Positions 46,671-59,200 of a stretch of DNA of 64,000 nucleotides are shown one piece after another. A model generated the notes under the pieces. It was not told the DNA's origin and did not search any database. It saw only the letters and a program-made list of their open reading frames with translations. The DNA lies in assembly GCF_003576645.1 (NCBI RefSeq), contig NC_044930.1:21966839-22030838 (forward strand). Reading direction: 5' to 3'. Numbering within the stretch: position 1 is the stretch's first letter; each line of letters begins with the position of its first letter. This stretch comes from Ipomoea triloba. Taxonomy: Eukaryota; Streptophyta; Magnoliopsida; Solanales; Convolvulaceae. The translations under genes were made by a program, and so were the position numbers.

Positions 46671-47840
46671 ATGAACGCTACTACTTCAACTCCTGCTACT
46701 TCCATAGATTCACTCCCCCATGAGATAGTTCTCAAAATTTTCACCACTCTTCCTCCCAAATCTGCACTCTCTTTCAGGTGCACTTCTAAATTCTTCCATT
46801 CCTCAATCCCTAAGCCGCACTTCGCGTTTACAATCCTCTTCTCCTTCCCATCCGCAACCCATACCACAAATCTATACACTGTGGATTTCACTGAAGAGAG
46901 CCTGGGAAGGCTCCAACCCACCAGTCTCCAATGCTCAGAAGAATTGCATCGTTTTAAAGGACTGGCATCTTCAAGCTTTGCAGATGGCAAGCTTTGTCTG
47001 CTCAACACCCATGGAGAGATCACTCTCTGGGACCTTAGTACAAGCCAACATATTTCCCTTCCAAGAACCCAGCCAACACTTGTCGGGTCAGGGTGTGGGG
47101 GTCCTACGGACCCACGGGCAAGATTGCAAAGCAGTAGAGTCCTTGGGATCATTGATTCGGTTTCAAAAAGGTACAAGGTTTTGAAGTTAGAATTATACCG
47201 TAATACCCAAAGCCTTAACCGGGGTATGTTGAGGTTTTTAACTCTTGGGGTGGATCAATCATGGAGGTCGGTGCCGATAAACTACTTCATTTCTGGCAAG
47301 CTCATTGATAGTGTTCAAATTGATGGTATTATCTATTTCATACATTGCAAGATAAATTGTCAGGATAAACAAGAAATAGTTGAATTTGATATTGAGACGG
47401 GGAATTTAATGGTGATACGTTTTCCCTATGTATTCCAACGTTCATGTGCTCTGCCAAGAATGATTTATTCATCATGGGTGAAATTAAATGATCGACTAGC
47501 TTATATTTATGTGCATGTGGAAGGCCTTAGGACCAATATATATGTTTGTGCTTGGGAGAAATCAATGAGGTGGAAGATGCACAAGGTTGTTGCCCTTACA
47601 TTGGAAGAGTGTAAAATCTTTAGCCAAGCTGAATCCGTGAGCATTACAACCAATGGTATTGAGGAAATTGTGTTCTTGATTCGAGCTTGGAGAATGCCTC
47701 CTACAATTTTAATTTATGCATGTGGAAGAGAAGTGTGGAGAAAGTTTAAGATATGCACACTTAATGATTATGTACTTACTGTTGAAAATTTGAGAAGCTT
47801 TGTCCATGTTATCGAAGAGAAAATATATTTTTCGGAATGA
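46671..47840 (+). CDS. F-box protein B with F-box-associated domain
   Basis: This is a 389-residue intact protein, roughly 90% identical by eye to protein A. The F-box (SLPHEIVLKIFTTLPPKSAL and SFRCTSKFF) is at about residues 14-54, followed by the same F-box-associated landmarks (GLASSSFADGKLCLL, LWDLSTSQHISLP, DSVSKRYKVLKL, FLTLGVDQSW). It is probably an SCF E3 substrate receptor with unknown target. The start is chosen after the leader intron; the longer frame from 46632 begins with TTG and runs through the acceptor site. The N-terminus has a 5-residue insertion (TPATS) relative to A. Only in-frame differences separate the two, which suggests selection on both. It lies between long inverted repeats. 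Confidence 0.9.
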   Translation: MNATTSTPATSIDSLPHEIVLKIFTTLPPKSALSFRCTSKFFHSSIPKPHFAFTILFSFPSATHTTNLYTVDFTEESLGRLQPTSLQCSEELHRFKGLASSSFADGKLCLLNTHGEITLWDLSTSQHISLPRTQPTLVGSGCGGPTDPRARLQSSRVLGIIDSVSKRYKVLKLELYRNTQSLNRGMLRFLTLGVDQSWRSVPINYFISGKLIDSVQIDGIIYFIHCKINCQDKQEIVEFDIETGNLMVIRFPYVFQRSCALPRMIYSSWVKLNDRLAYIYVHVEGLRTNIYVCAWEKSMRWKMHKVVALTLEECKIFSQAESVSITTNGIEEIVFLIRAWRMPPTILIYACGREVWRKFKICTLNDYVLTVENLRSFVHVIEEKIYFSE

Positions 47841-48504
47841 ATTAGGAGATGGAGCTAAGTTTAGTTTAGTGAATTTCACTAAAGAGACCATTTTTTTGGA
47901 ATGAATTAGAAGAGAGAGTTAAGCTTCCATGCATGTTGCCTGTTGCCGAAGAGAAATTAAAGTATATTATTTTGAATGAATTAGAATATATAGTTACATT
48001 TATGATTATTTAGTATATCTCGTGTTACTTTTTTCAAATTGAATTTATCTTAATGTTATATTATTGTTTTGTTGTGTTATTGAATTTCCTTGCTAAATGA
48101 AAAGTTGTGAATCTTACCACTATCATGAATCATTGTGCATATAATTTTTTTAAAAAAAATATTTCATGATGTTCATGTATGAATGCAAAATGAATTATGG
48201 AAATTATGACAACGGTAAGTGAAAGGCAAGAATATTAGATGAAGCCTGTGCGGGTTTAGCTCAGTGATTAATTAGGTAGTACTTGAAAGAAGTGATCAAA
48301 GGTTTGAAACTCGACAGCCACACTGTGAGAAGATGCATAGGCATTTGACCCTCTCAATTGAGCAACTAATCACAGGTTTCCGGTTAGATGGATATGAGAA
48401 AACTGAACAACTCCTATCTACATATGTGATCTCATTACCCTTGTAACTCGACCCACAATTGAGCGTCAAACGGTAAGATAACATGTAGATGATTTTCCTT
48501 GGCC

Positions 48505-48774
48505 AATAAAGTTAGGGCTCTAACGGGAAGAAAAAATATTGGTGGTAATTTTTACTTGAACGAATGGTTAATATTATTTTGATTTTAGTAATATTTTATG
48601 ATTTTCCTGCTTTACCTCTATTATATTATTTTCTTCCCTTAAATAACCACACATTCTGTTAGTTTAAACTTTAATAACGGAATATTCTGTTAACTTTTAA
48701 CTTACCCATTAAATTTTATAAGAAAAGTCTTATGTCAGAATCTCATCCTAATCAGAGTTGACATAATTGTTAAA
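48505..48774. repeat. Long inverted repeat flanking F-box gene B, right copy (inner part)
   Basis: It is the inverse of 44840-45110. The copy resumes after the hairpin element at 49937 and continues outward to about 50015, where CATATTC and GTACTTA blocks still match 44790-44830 in reverse. Confidence 0.65.
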
Positions 48775-49936
48775 GGGAAAATGGCATCTTTAGTCCCTGA
48801 GTTATAGGGGTAGTGTAGACTCAGTCCCTGAGTTATTGCCGTATGCGAGTTTAGTCCCTCAGTTATTCGCGAAGTGGCGAGTTTAGTCCCTGACCATTAA
48901 ATTTGACGAAAAAATTAAAAAATATTCAAAATTTGAGGGATAAAATTGGAAATTCACATTTTATTATTCAAAATTTGAGGGATAAAATTGGAAATTCACA
49001 TTTTATTATTCTTCTTATATCAAAATCACTTGGAAATTCACATTTTATTATTCTTCTTATATCAAAATCACTTTTAAATTCACATTTTATTATTCTTCTT
49101 ATATCAAAATCACTTTTACAACATTATTTTTCACTTCTTCTTATATCAAAATCACTTTTACAACATTATTTTTCACTTCTTAGCATATCAAAATCACTTT
49201 TACAACATTATTTTTCACTTCTTAGCCTAATTATTTTCAAGATTTTTCATTTTTTTTTTGAAAACAAGATTTTTCATTTTTTAAAAGCATTTCAATAATT
49301 TTCAAATGACTTGTTAGGAACCTAGCTCTCGTATAACACACTTAAGACTTAGCACAAACAAAGAAATGCATGATCATTGTATTTAGGTGTATGAAATACA
49401 CTATCGTAACAAGTTTTTATTTTTTTACTAAGCAACAAATGTAATAAAATTAAAACTTTTGAGATTTTTTTACACACTATCCTATCTCAAAAGTTTTAAT
49501 TTTATTACATTTGTTGCTTAGTAAAAAAATAAAAGCTTGTTAGGATAGTGTGTTTCATACACCTAAATACAATGATCATGCATTTCTTTATTTGTGCTAA
49601 GTTTTAAGTGTGTTATACGAGAGTCAGGTTCCTAACAAGTCATTTGAAAGTTATTAAAATGTTTTTAAAATTGAAGAATCTTGAAAATAATTAGGCTAAG
49701 AAGTGAAAAATAATATTGTAAAAGTGGTTTTGATATAAGAAGAAGAATAAAATGTGAATTTCCTATTTTATCCCTCAAATTTTGATTATTTTTAAATTTT
49801 TTCGTCAAATTTAATGGCCAGGGACTAAACTCGCCACTTCGCGAATAACTGAGGGACTAAACTCGCATACGGCCATAACTCAGGGACTGAGTCTACACTA
49901 CCCCTATAACTCAGGGACTAAAGATGCCATTTTCCC
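48775..49936. mobile_element. 1.16-kb hairpin (fold-back) Mutator-type element
   Basis: Ends GGGAAAATGGCATCTTTAG and CTAAAGATGCCATTTTCCC are inverted, and 9-bp repeats ATTGTTAAA flank it (48766-48774, 49937-49945). Almost the whole element is one inverted repeat with its turn near 49475. The left arm is longer because it contains tandem repeats: two copies of TTCAAAATTTGAGGGATAAA and several of TTCTTATATCAAAATCACTT (48925-49220). The 131-codon ORF at 48903 arises from those repeats and is not a gene. Confidence 0.9.
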
Positions 49937-50829
49937 ATTGTTAAATATATAATATGAATATGTTTGAGATTATTATTGAAAAGTAAGTACATCACTCTAT
50001 TTCTCTTATTAAATTATTAAATAAATTAGTAGCTACAACAAAAAAATAATACATATGCATTTCTTTAATTTAAAATTTGATGTTTACAATGCCTTTATTC
50101 AAAAAAAAAATTATTCATTATTAAAATATTAAAAAAGAGATATAATTTCATTAGTTATATATTCTCTTTATTTTCTAGAAAAAAAAAATTAATTATCAAA
50201 AAATTTAAAAAGAGATATGATTTCATTAGTTTTATTGTCTTTATTTTCTACAATAAAAATTATTCATTATCAAAAAATTAAAAAAAGAGATATAATTTCA
50301 TTAGTTATGTTGTCTTTATTTTCTATAAAGCAAAGATTATTTACCTTCATATTTATTAATTAATTATATTCACTACATTATTCATTGTCTCTTTTTTACA
50401 CTATGTTTTAATTAAATACTCTGTATCAAAGTTATAATATAAAATAATGTTCTATATTTATTTACCAAGTATTCTATTAATAAAATACAAAAAAAAACAT
50501 TTTTAAAAAATAATAATTTGAAGCCAATCATATAAACTACTTGGGGAGGATTTGTTGACAAACAAGACATTCAAATAACTCAATAAATTGAAGCGGGAAA
50601 CTACCTCAAAATATTTTTTGGACTACATCACAATTGTTTATCGCTTTAAAGGTAAATCGTAAAATGTATAAATTTTTATTACCAAAAGTAGTATTTATTT
50701 ATACTACCATTTTTAGAACAAGTATTTAGATTAATGTTTTTACAAAATTGCAAATATTTATATTAGTGACAATTATATATAACCAACCTCTCATATATTA
50801 TTTTGCATTCATATACTTTGAATTACTGA

Positions 50830-50968
50830 TTTAAATAAACAAATTCAATATTCAATTACATATGCATAAACATCTCTTATATAATTTTGTATTGATATAA
50901 TTTGAAGTACTTATTTAAAAATAAACATTGGGCATTATCATATTCGTGCAACGCGCGTGAAAAACTAG
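50830..50968 (+). mobile_element. Helitron 3' portion, copy 2
   Basis: It ends CGTGCAACGCGCGTGAAAAACTAG followed by T and is the sister of 44370-44770 without the Stowaway insertion. It abuts a copia RT fragment, into which it apparently inserted. 50020-50830 is AT-rich and unassigned and may be the rest of this Helitron. Confidence 0.65.
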
Positions 50969-51270
50969 TCACGAGGTAAAGCTGATATTTATTGGTAAGA
51001 CCAAATTTCTTGATAAGATCTTTGATGTATTTAGCCTGGTTAATAAAGATTCCTTCATTGTATTTAGTCTGGTTAATAAATATTCTTTCTTTCAACTGTT
51101 TGACTCGTAATCCAAGGAAGTAGTTTAGTTCACCCATCATACTCATTTCTAATTTGTTTCAAAAATAATATCATCAACATAAATTTGTACTAATAAAATT
51201 TGATTATTTTCTTGAATTTTAAATAAGATTTTGTTAACAAGGCCTTTCTCACAACTAATTAAGAACATGT
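50969..51270 (-). pseudogene. Copia reverse transcriptase fragment
   Basis: Minus strand MMGELNYFLGLRVKQLKE and KDLIKKFGL follow an upstream IYVDDIIFETN. These match the palm and connection parts of copia RT. Stops between them and a 30-odd-bp internal duplication (about 51020-51085) show decay. The rest of the element is absent. Confidence 0.8.
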
Positions 51271-51377
51271 ATATCGTAATAAGCACATTGATAGGGTATC
51301 GTACTGGGTTCAATGTTATGGTGCATAATTAACATATCAGAACATTGTTGCAAATAACTATATATATATATTTCTAT

Positions 51378-51718
51378 TCAGATGCGGTCGCGTCTTCTCA
51401 TACGGTCGGTGCGAAATACACCACTATGTATATAAATATACACCACTCAATGTTAGAAAATGCACCACAATGAAAATACACAAAAACACTAAAAAATACA
51501 TCACACGTTCAAAATAATGCACAATAACTCCGTTGTCCCTAATGGTGCATTTTCTAACACTGTGTGGTGTATATTTGCATACCTAGTGGTGTGTTTTTTG
51601 GTGATGCTACCTAAGGGTTCATATTTGTGTTGTGCATTTTCTAACATTGAGTGGTGTATATATGAATACATAGCGATGTGGCCGCACTGATCACACGTTA
51701 AGGCGCGGCCACACCTGA
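51378..51718. mobile_element. MITE with TCAGGTGTGGCCGCG-type ends
   Basis: Left TCAGATGCGGTCGCG and right-end complement TCAGGTGTGGCCGCG are inverted. GTGGTGTATAT and AATGCACCA repeats occur in both orientations inside. No target duplication was confirmed. ORF 51501-51725 is a shadow. Confidence 0.6.
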
Positions 51719-51724
51719 TTATCA

Positions 51725-51859
<135 letters not shown>

Positions 51860-52159
51860 AATAATATATTTATAATATTATCATATTTAATACTTATATT
51901 ATAATAATAATAATAATATATTATATTATTATATTATTATAATATATTAATAATAATTTATAATAATATATAAAGTTAAAGAAGTTTGTTCCATGTGCCT
52001 TGAAGTTAAGAAGTTGGTTACATGTTTCTAAAGACCAAAGTTTTCAATTCATATGACATGTATCATTCAAATTTCAAACATTCAGCATTCTGTTACTGAA
52101 AAAGAAAAATTTTAATAATTCCTTTTACTTTTAGTTTACTTTTTCAAGAAATGCAACAA

Positions 52160-52243
52160 TATATAAAGCCAAATATTTCTTCTCTCCTTCCATCACCAAG
52201 TTTTCACCCAAGAAAACTCCCTCCCCCACTTTGGCTTCTTCAC
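52160..52243 (+). promoter_or_regulatory. Possible orphan promoter with TATA box and CT-rich leader
   Basis: TATATAAAG at 52160-52168 is followed by TTCTTCTCTCCTTCC and CCCTCCCCCACTTTGGCTTC, typical of a plant promoter and leader. The sequence then ends at the inverted-arm breakpoint with no ATG and ORF. It may be the cut-off front of a gene lost at the rearrangement. Confidence 0.3.
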
Positions 52244-52660
52244 ATAAAATATTAAACTATTTGAGGTTGTCCCAAACAAGGCGGTTAGGTATCGTGGACA
52301 TTATTGATTTAAGTCGGTCAAGTATGGGTAACTTAGATTGGTTTACCTCCATGTGATCATTTACCAACTAGGGTTACAAGGCGAGATTTACTGAATACAC
52401 ACCCTTAGATAATAGCTACGAGTTTCTCTCATCACTCAAAAAAATTATTAAACTATAATTTTCACCAACAATTTATCAAATATTTTCTCTATTCATATTT
52501 TATAAAATTAATATATAGAAACATACAACATCACCCATATATGTACACACCCTACTTTAATTATTTTAATTATATATTATCTTTACTATACATACTAGTT
52601 AACTGCACTAAGTATTTAATGAATTTATGTATACAAAATATTTACTTTAGAACATAATTT

Positions 52661-52744
52661 GTCATTATGGTCGAGTGGTCTAAGGTGCCAAACTCAAGCT
52701 TTGGTCTTCGTTAGAGGGCGTGGGTTCAAATCCCACTTCTAACA
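52661..52744 (+). pseudogene. tRNA-Leu(CAA)-like gene relic
   Basis: 84 bp with GGTCGAGTGGTCTAAGG (D-arm and box A), anticodon CAA at 52695-52697 in AACTCAAGC, a long variable arm, and GGGTTCAAATCCC (T-arm and box B). The acceptor strands GTCATTA and TTCTAAC mismatch at three positions, so it is probably a pseudogene. It is still the best-preserved of the four relics. Confidence 0.7.
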
Positions 52745-53862
52745 ATTTAATTTATTCCTACAAAATGTTTATTATAAAATTTCAAAAGTAATCAATAGAA
52801 AAATACAACGTCCAAAGGGAAACATTGTACTTACTACTTTATTATTAAAATGCATGTCTAAACTATTTTATTAACTCTTTATATCAATTTTTAATAAAAT
52901 TTTAAAATTTATAAATTTGGCGGATCCTTGCCATGGTCCACGGTTCAAAGGCAGGGTGGCCCTTGTTAGGCCCATAAAATTAACGGATTTTTTAGTCCAA
53001 TCTTTTTTTTTTTTTTACAGCTCTACATGTAAGTACATAACCTACTTTAATTATTTTAATTATATACTAGTATTTTCGCCCGTGCGTTGCACAGAATGAA
53101 TTTGTTATAATATTTTAAGAATATTTGGATCGATATACCATTATATAAATTATAACATCGAATATTATATAGCGCAATTGATGAAATTAGTTGGATTGAT
53201 TATTTTTTCTGATGTTTTCTTTGCTTGAATGAGAGAAAATTTGATTCACGGATAAATTTGTGTATTATTTATTTAGATAATAAAATTAAAGATAAAATTA
53301 TTTTTTTTAAATATAATATTGAATATGTACATTTATTTGATTATAAGATTAGTGCAAAAGTATCACTCAATTAATTGAATAATATATGACTTGTTTGTTT
53401 ACAATTATCTTAAAAAGATCTATATTTAATATAACTTAAGTAATTATATTATTACAAAAATAAATATGGAAAAATGAGAAATAATTTAACTTTAATTATT
53501 ATGAAGTATAAAAGTAAATTGAACGACCAATATTTAGCTTAATTACCATAATAATTAGTAGGCAATTATTATTAGTCAATTACACTAAATTAATTATTTT
53601 TCGTTAATAGGAATATCAATTCGTATATACAAAAATTATTATTATTATTATATATTAAATATGTTCGACCTTCTGCAGTGTTCATGTCACACGTGTACTA
53701 ATTAATTTGATCAACGACATCTAAAGTTGGTGAGGGGATTGCTCAACCTTCTAGTTAATAAATATTAATTATTATGGAGTACTATTTATTAATATAATTA
53801 ATAATTAATAAAATTAATTAATTAATATTTAATTTATATAATTATAATAATATAATTGCATA

Positions 53863-55170
53863 TTATATTTCCAATGAAATATTAATATATTCATTTTATT
53901 TTTCCTAATATTTTAATTTCTTTTTGAATATATTCATTTCCTTTTTCCTTTATAAAAAGAATTATTGATTGTCATTCTTTTTTCCTTCATAATTTTTTCC
54001 TATTATTTCATTTGTTGGTTACTAATTTTTTCATATGGAAAGTTGTGTTATATTTCCAGTGAAATATTAATATATTCCTTTCGTTTTTCCTAATATTTCA
54101 TTTCCTTATAAATATATTCATTTCCATTTTCCTTCATAAAAAAATTAATATCCATTTCCATTCTTTTCTCCTTCATAATTTTTTCCTAATATTTTATTTG
54201 GTCGTTACTAATTTGTTTGTAGAGAAAGCTGTGTTATATTTCTAGTGAAATATTAATATGTTGATTTCATTTTTCCTAATATTTCATTTCCTTTCGAATA
54301 TATTTATTTCCTTTTTCCTTCATAAAAAGAATTAATATTATTTTACATTCATTTTTCCTTTATAATTTTTTCCTAATCATTTATTTGGTGGTTATAATTT
54401 TTTCGTAGGGAAAAAGTTGTGTTATATTTCCAGTGAAATATTAATATATTCATTTTATTTTTCATAATATTCCATTTTCGTTTTAGTATATTCATTTTCT
54501 TTTTCCTTCATCAAAAGAATTAATATTGCTTTCCATCCATTCCTTTTTCATTGGCCTGATTCCTTGCCAATTAGTAAGAAAATATTAATAACAGATTCTT
54601 TGCCAATTAGTAATATTTAGTTTCTTTTCGTTCATAAAAAATTATTTTTAATTTCCATATGATTAAAAAGTAATATAATTATAAAAATATAATTGTTGAA
54701 TATATTTTTAGTGAAATATTAATAAATTTATTTTTTTCTCATTCTAAATAATTAATATAATTATAATTATAATATAATTTTCGATTATATTTCCTGTGAA
54801 ATATGAATATATTCATTTCATTTTTCCTTCATATATTCATTTCCATTTCTTTTTCCTTCATAATTTTTTGCTAATATTTCATTTGGTGGTTACTAATTTT
54901 TGCATAGGGAAAGCGATGTTATATTTATAGTGAATTTTTATTATTAATCTTTTTTTTCATTTGGCCTGATTCCTGTGCCAATTAGTAACATTAGTAACAT
55001 AATATTAATAACAGATTCCCGTGTGTAATATTTATTTATTTTTCATTCATAAAAATATTTTAATATTCATTTCCATATAATTAATAAGTAATATAATTAT
55101 AAAAATATAATTGCCAATTATATTTCCAATGAAATATTAATATATTCTTTTTCCTTCATAAATACTAATA
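53863..55170. repeat. Degenerate ~185-bp tandem array inside the Helitron
   Basis: Units beginning TATATTTCCAGTGAAATATTA occur near 53863, 54048, 54232 and 54423, then in decayed form near 54703, 54786 and 55122. Each unit includes CATTTCCTTTTTCCTTCATAA and TTTGGTGGTTACTAATTTTTT. Confidence 0.75.
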
Positions 55171-55965
55171 TTATTAATATAATTTTAATAATTTAATTGT
55201 CAAAATAAATTCAATTACTTTTTTTGTTCAATTTTCAATCAAATATTAATATTAATTTACTTTTTCAAATGGCCTAAATTCCGTGTCGTTTAATTTTCAA
55301 TTAATTATTTTTTAATATTCTTTTTTTTAACTATAATTTCACCTCTAAACATGGTATGAATAAACGAATAAAACAACTACATATTCAAAGTAATGTAAAA
55401 CCATGAAATGTTAATATTTAAACAAATTACACAAATTTAAAATTTGAAATCTTTAATGCCCAAAAACATAAAATGACAATGATTTCAACAGGAAAATATT
55501 CTATTAATTGCTTCTCAACTTTCACATCTCTTAACAGATCCATTATCCTTTGCATCACATTGCTTATTAGGCTCCAAATATCTAAATTTGTAATTAAAGA
55601 ATTAAGAGAGCTGGAAATATAAGATTTCAAATATGAACGAATAGTTAAAAAAAATCAATTAAAAAAGAATAGTTAATACTTAGAATAAAAGTTGTAGTTA
55701 TTTGACAAATTAGCTTACCTTTCGACAATTGAAGCTACCAACAATTAACTCCCGCGCTTGTGATTGCAAAATATAAGAACCTGCAATGAATTTAACCAAA
55801 AAAAAAAAAGATAAAATAAGAGCAGTAAAAAAAACAGAAAATGTGTCACACTTTTTAGGAGAAGGGTGGTTCTTCCTATGTACATTGATGCTTTCACAAA
55901 CTAAAAACAACAGAACTAAGAGAGATTAAAATTGGTGGTGGTGGTGGTTGACTGGGTTTCTTCTT

Positions 55966-55975
55966 GTATTTATAG
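55966..55975 (-). promoter_or_regulatory. Possible TATA box inside the Helitron
   Basis: The minus strand reads CTATAAATAC, followed by AAGAAGAAACCC. Downstream are only short frames ending near 55710. It may be the promoter of a captured or Helitron-borne gene fragment. Confidence 0.3.
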
Positions 55976-56223
55976 CCATAAAGAGAGAGAGGCAGAGCTA
56001 TTATTGGTAATTGGTAATAATTGGTAATTGGTAATTGGTAATTCATTTGATTGCCATTCATATGTTTTCACCATTAACGTAATAATAACATATCTTTTGA
56101 TAATAATTGGTAATTGGTAATAAATAAATGGTATTGTAAACAAATAGGTATTGGAATATAATATATATGGAATTCAATTATAATTAATAGAATTCCATAC
56201 AATTATAACTAATATATTTTTAT

Positions 56224-59200
56224 TGTTGTAATTTGGCTTATCAATTAGCTCAGTTCTCGCGTGGTGATTGCCCGGTAATTGCTTAGGATTATATATATGA
56301 TAATGTAGTGTAGATAAGGCAAAGGAGAAGAAGAAGAACAAGAACACAAGATCACCAAAGCTCAAAAACCCCCTTTTATTCATCCATCAACATGTATATA
56401 TATACAATAGTACAACTCTTCATTTCTCAACATAATGAGGGAGTTGGAAAGTGGCAAATGAAAAGTCTCAAAATAATGGCCATTAGTAATATATTTATAA
56501 CACTCCCCCTTGGCCATTATTTAATCATATTCATGCCTCGTTAAAAACCTCGCTAGAAAAACCCTTTGGGAAAAACCTAGACGAGGAAAAGAGTACACGA
56601 AATATGTTAAACCATTGTGTTGCACCGGTTGCCTCATTAAAAACCTTAGTCTAAGAAAACCCAGTGGGAGAAAAACTTAGCTAAGGGAAAAAGAGTACAA
56701 CCATAAGCCTTCCGGGCATAATCTTCAAGATTTCTAAGGTCTTCAGGACTATCCATTCAAGTGCACTTATATTAGTTGCCTCATTAAAAACCTTAGTCTA
56801 AGAAAACCCAGTGGGAAAAACTTAGGTAAGGAAAAAGAGTACAACCATATGCTTTCAGAGCATAATCTTCAGGATTTCAAAAGTCTTCTAGACTTTCCAT
56901 TCTAGTGTAGCTAGAGGTTGTCGCTCCCCCTGAAGATAACAATCTTCTAAGCCTGCGCATCGCAATTTTATAAACATATTACTCAAAATTGGATGCAGGC
57001 AGAGACTTGGTGAACATATCTGCCAGATTGTTCACGGGGGCGAACTTTCTCAACAAGAATTTTACCAATCTTCTGGAGTTCATGTGGATAGTAAAACTTA
57101 GGTGCAATATCTTTTGTAAGGTTCTCATCATTAACAAACCTATTACTTGCTTGGACAACACAATCTTTATTTGTCCACATATGGGACATTGGGGGGTAAA
57201 AATATAGCATAACCAGTTTGGGACTTGGCATCATGGGGATCAAAATAAAAAAGCCAGTACCCAAGTAGCCCGCCAAAACCATGTATTGGTTTCTCACATA
57301 AATATCATAATCTTTATACCTCGAAGATGCTAGATGATATGTTAAACATCATTTCAATATTTCATTGTAGAGGGAGCACTAAACGTTGCTAGCAATTTCA
57401 TCGCAAATTCAATATCAGGCCTGATGCGACTATGGAACTTCTAGTTCCATAATAGTGCTCCAATAACAACGATAATGGACTTCCAGCCCCAAAATATCCT
57501 TATTATCATCTTCGAGTCTAAATAGTCCCTTATCTACTTCAAGAGATTATTGGACTACCATTAGTGTGATAAGTAAATGATACTTATTCATATAAAACAT
57601 CTTCAAGACATTTTTTCAAGTAGGCTAACTGGTATATAAAACTCTTTCAAAGAGAATCTCAATCTTCAGGTCGAGGCAATAATTGGGTTTCCCAAGTCTT
57701 TCATTTCAAAACTCCGTCTTTCAGCATGAGCTAATATCACCAAGCTCTTTATGTTCTTCAATAACACATAAACCATCAATATCGACTGAGAAGATAAAAT
57801 AAATAACTCCATTAACAATTCTTTAATGAACACATAATGGTACATATTATTTTCATATTCCTTCTTCGGGAGGAAAACACTCAGTCAATAATATTCAAGT
57901 CATAAAAAGACGTTAGTAATTTAGTGATACATGTTGCTATTTTCACTTTCCTCATTTCAAAAGTGTTGAATCCATCAAGGATTTACAGATAAATATTAGC
58001 ATTTGATGACCCATAAGTTTGCGGTCATGACATTCATCAACTGCATATCTAAATTTACAATTCACTGCCAATGATGTTAATTAGCGGAATGTAATGCCAT
58101 ATGTTGTGGGAGAGTACATTTGATTAAAATCAATTCAGGGTCTCTGCGTAAACCCTTAAGTTGCCAGTCTCACTTTATATCATACCACCAAATTGTTTGT
58201 ATTTCTCTTTTGTACAAACACTCATTTGTAACCTGTTGGGTTAACATTAAATGGTGTACATATTATAAAGAGAATACAGTTTTAGTGAGCTGAGTTGTAC
58301 ATGCCTTAATTGCTCCTTTATACATTAAAAAAATTAGGGCACTACTGGTGCCTAACTCTGGATCCAGATTCTTATATATTGAGAGCAATTTATAAGGCAA
58401 TTGTGTTATCGACAACTATAATATTTTTCATAAAATCTCCCATATATAAAATTCATGGCAATTTCTAAATCAACCAGACTCTAGCCATTTCCCAAAGATA
58501 TTTTTATCTGGTTGTTCCGCATCCCCAATATTATGATTTTGGGTGCACCTGTAAATTTATTGGGGGTTTTCGTCTTCTGGACGAATGTCTTCAAGACATA
58601 CTTCTTTAAGAGATTTCAAGAGTGACGGAATTTTCTACTAGCTTGATTTAGTTTTCCGCGGATTCTTGTCTGTTATACCAATATGTCTCCACGCTTCTAG
58701 CGTCAAGGAGCATTGGTAAATACATATATGGTCCAAGTTGGGGAAGATATATGAGACCTAGTCACTCTTTTTATCAATATATATATTGGCATATTAGATA
58801 TCTTCTGAACTTCTAGTTCAGTTTACCTCTTCTGAACTTCTAGTTCAGTTTACCTCTTCTGAACTTCTAGTTCAATCTACCTAATACGTGGGTTTAAATA
58901 CTAAAGATCTTTTTCATCAATCATTCCATGAAATTTCTCGGCATTTTATAAAATTTGGGCTTTTATCTCCCCCTAATGCCGTGAAACGATCTTCATCAAG
59001 TGTGCAGTTAGCGTACCTAATTATATATTGATCCCATATCATGGGCTCAAGTATTTAAACAACAGACGGAGGCTTTGATAGCCCTTGGAGGTACGCAATG
59101 GCGGTGATATAGTAAAATAGACTGCACACTATGAACAAAACGCAGACAGGGAAATGTTTGATCTTATACCACGTATTAGGAGCTAGGGGGAATAATTATG

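Larger units (their letters stand above)
46110..48495 (-). repeat. Right inner arm of the inverted duplication (F-box gene B)
   Basis: It is the reverse-complement partner of 21595-27870 and lacks the insertions found there. Its edges coincide with the inverted repeats at 46080-46115 and 48505-48530. Confidence 0.8.

Noticed and set aside
46622..47176. 184-codon ORF antisense to F-box gene B (and the matching one at 23537-24091)
   Set aside because: They mirror the F-box coding sequence on the opposite strand, with no own promoter or domain.
48903..49298. 131-codon ORF with repeated SLLQHYFSLL-type motifs
   Set aside because: It lies wholly in the tandem-expanded arm of the hairpin transposon and the repeat explains the periodic protein.
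56174..56383. ORFs repeated at 56174-56383 and 59893-60156
   Set aside because: They are the same shadow frame in the two LTRs of the copia element.
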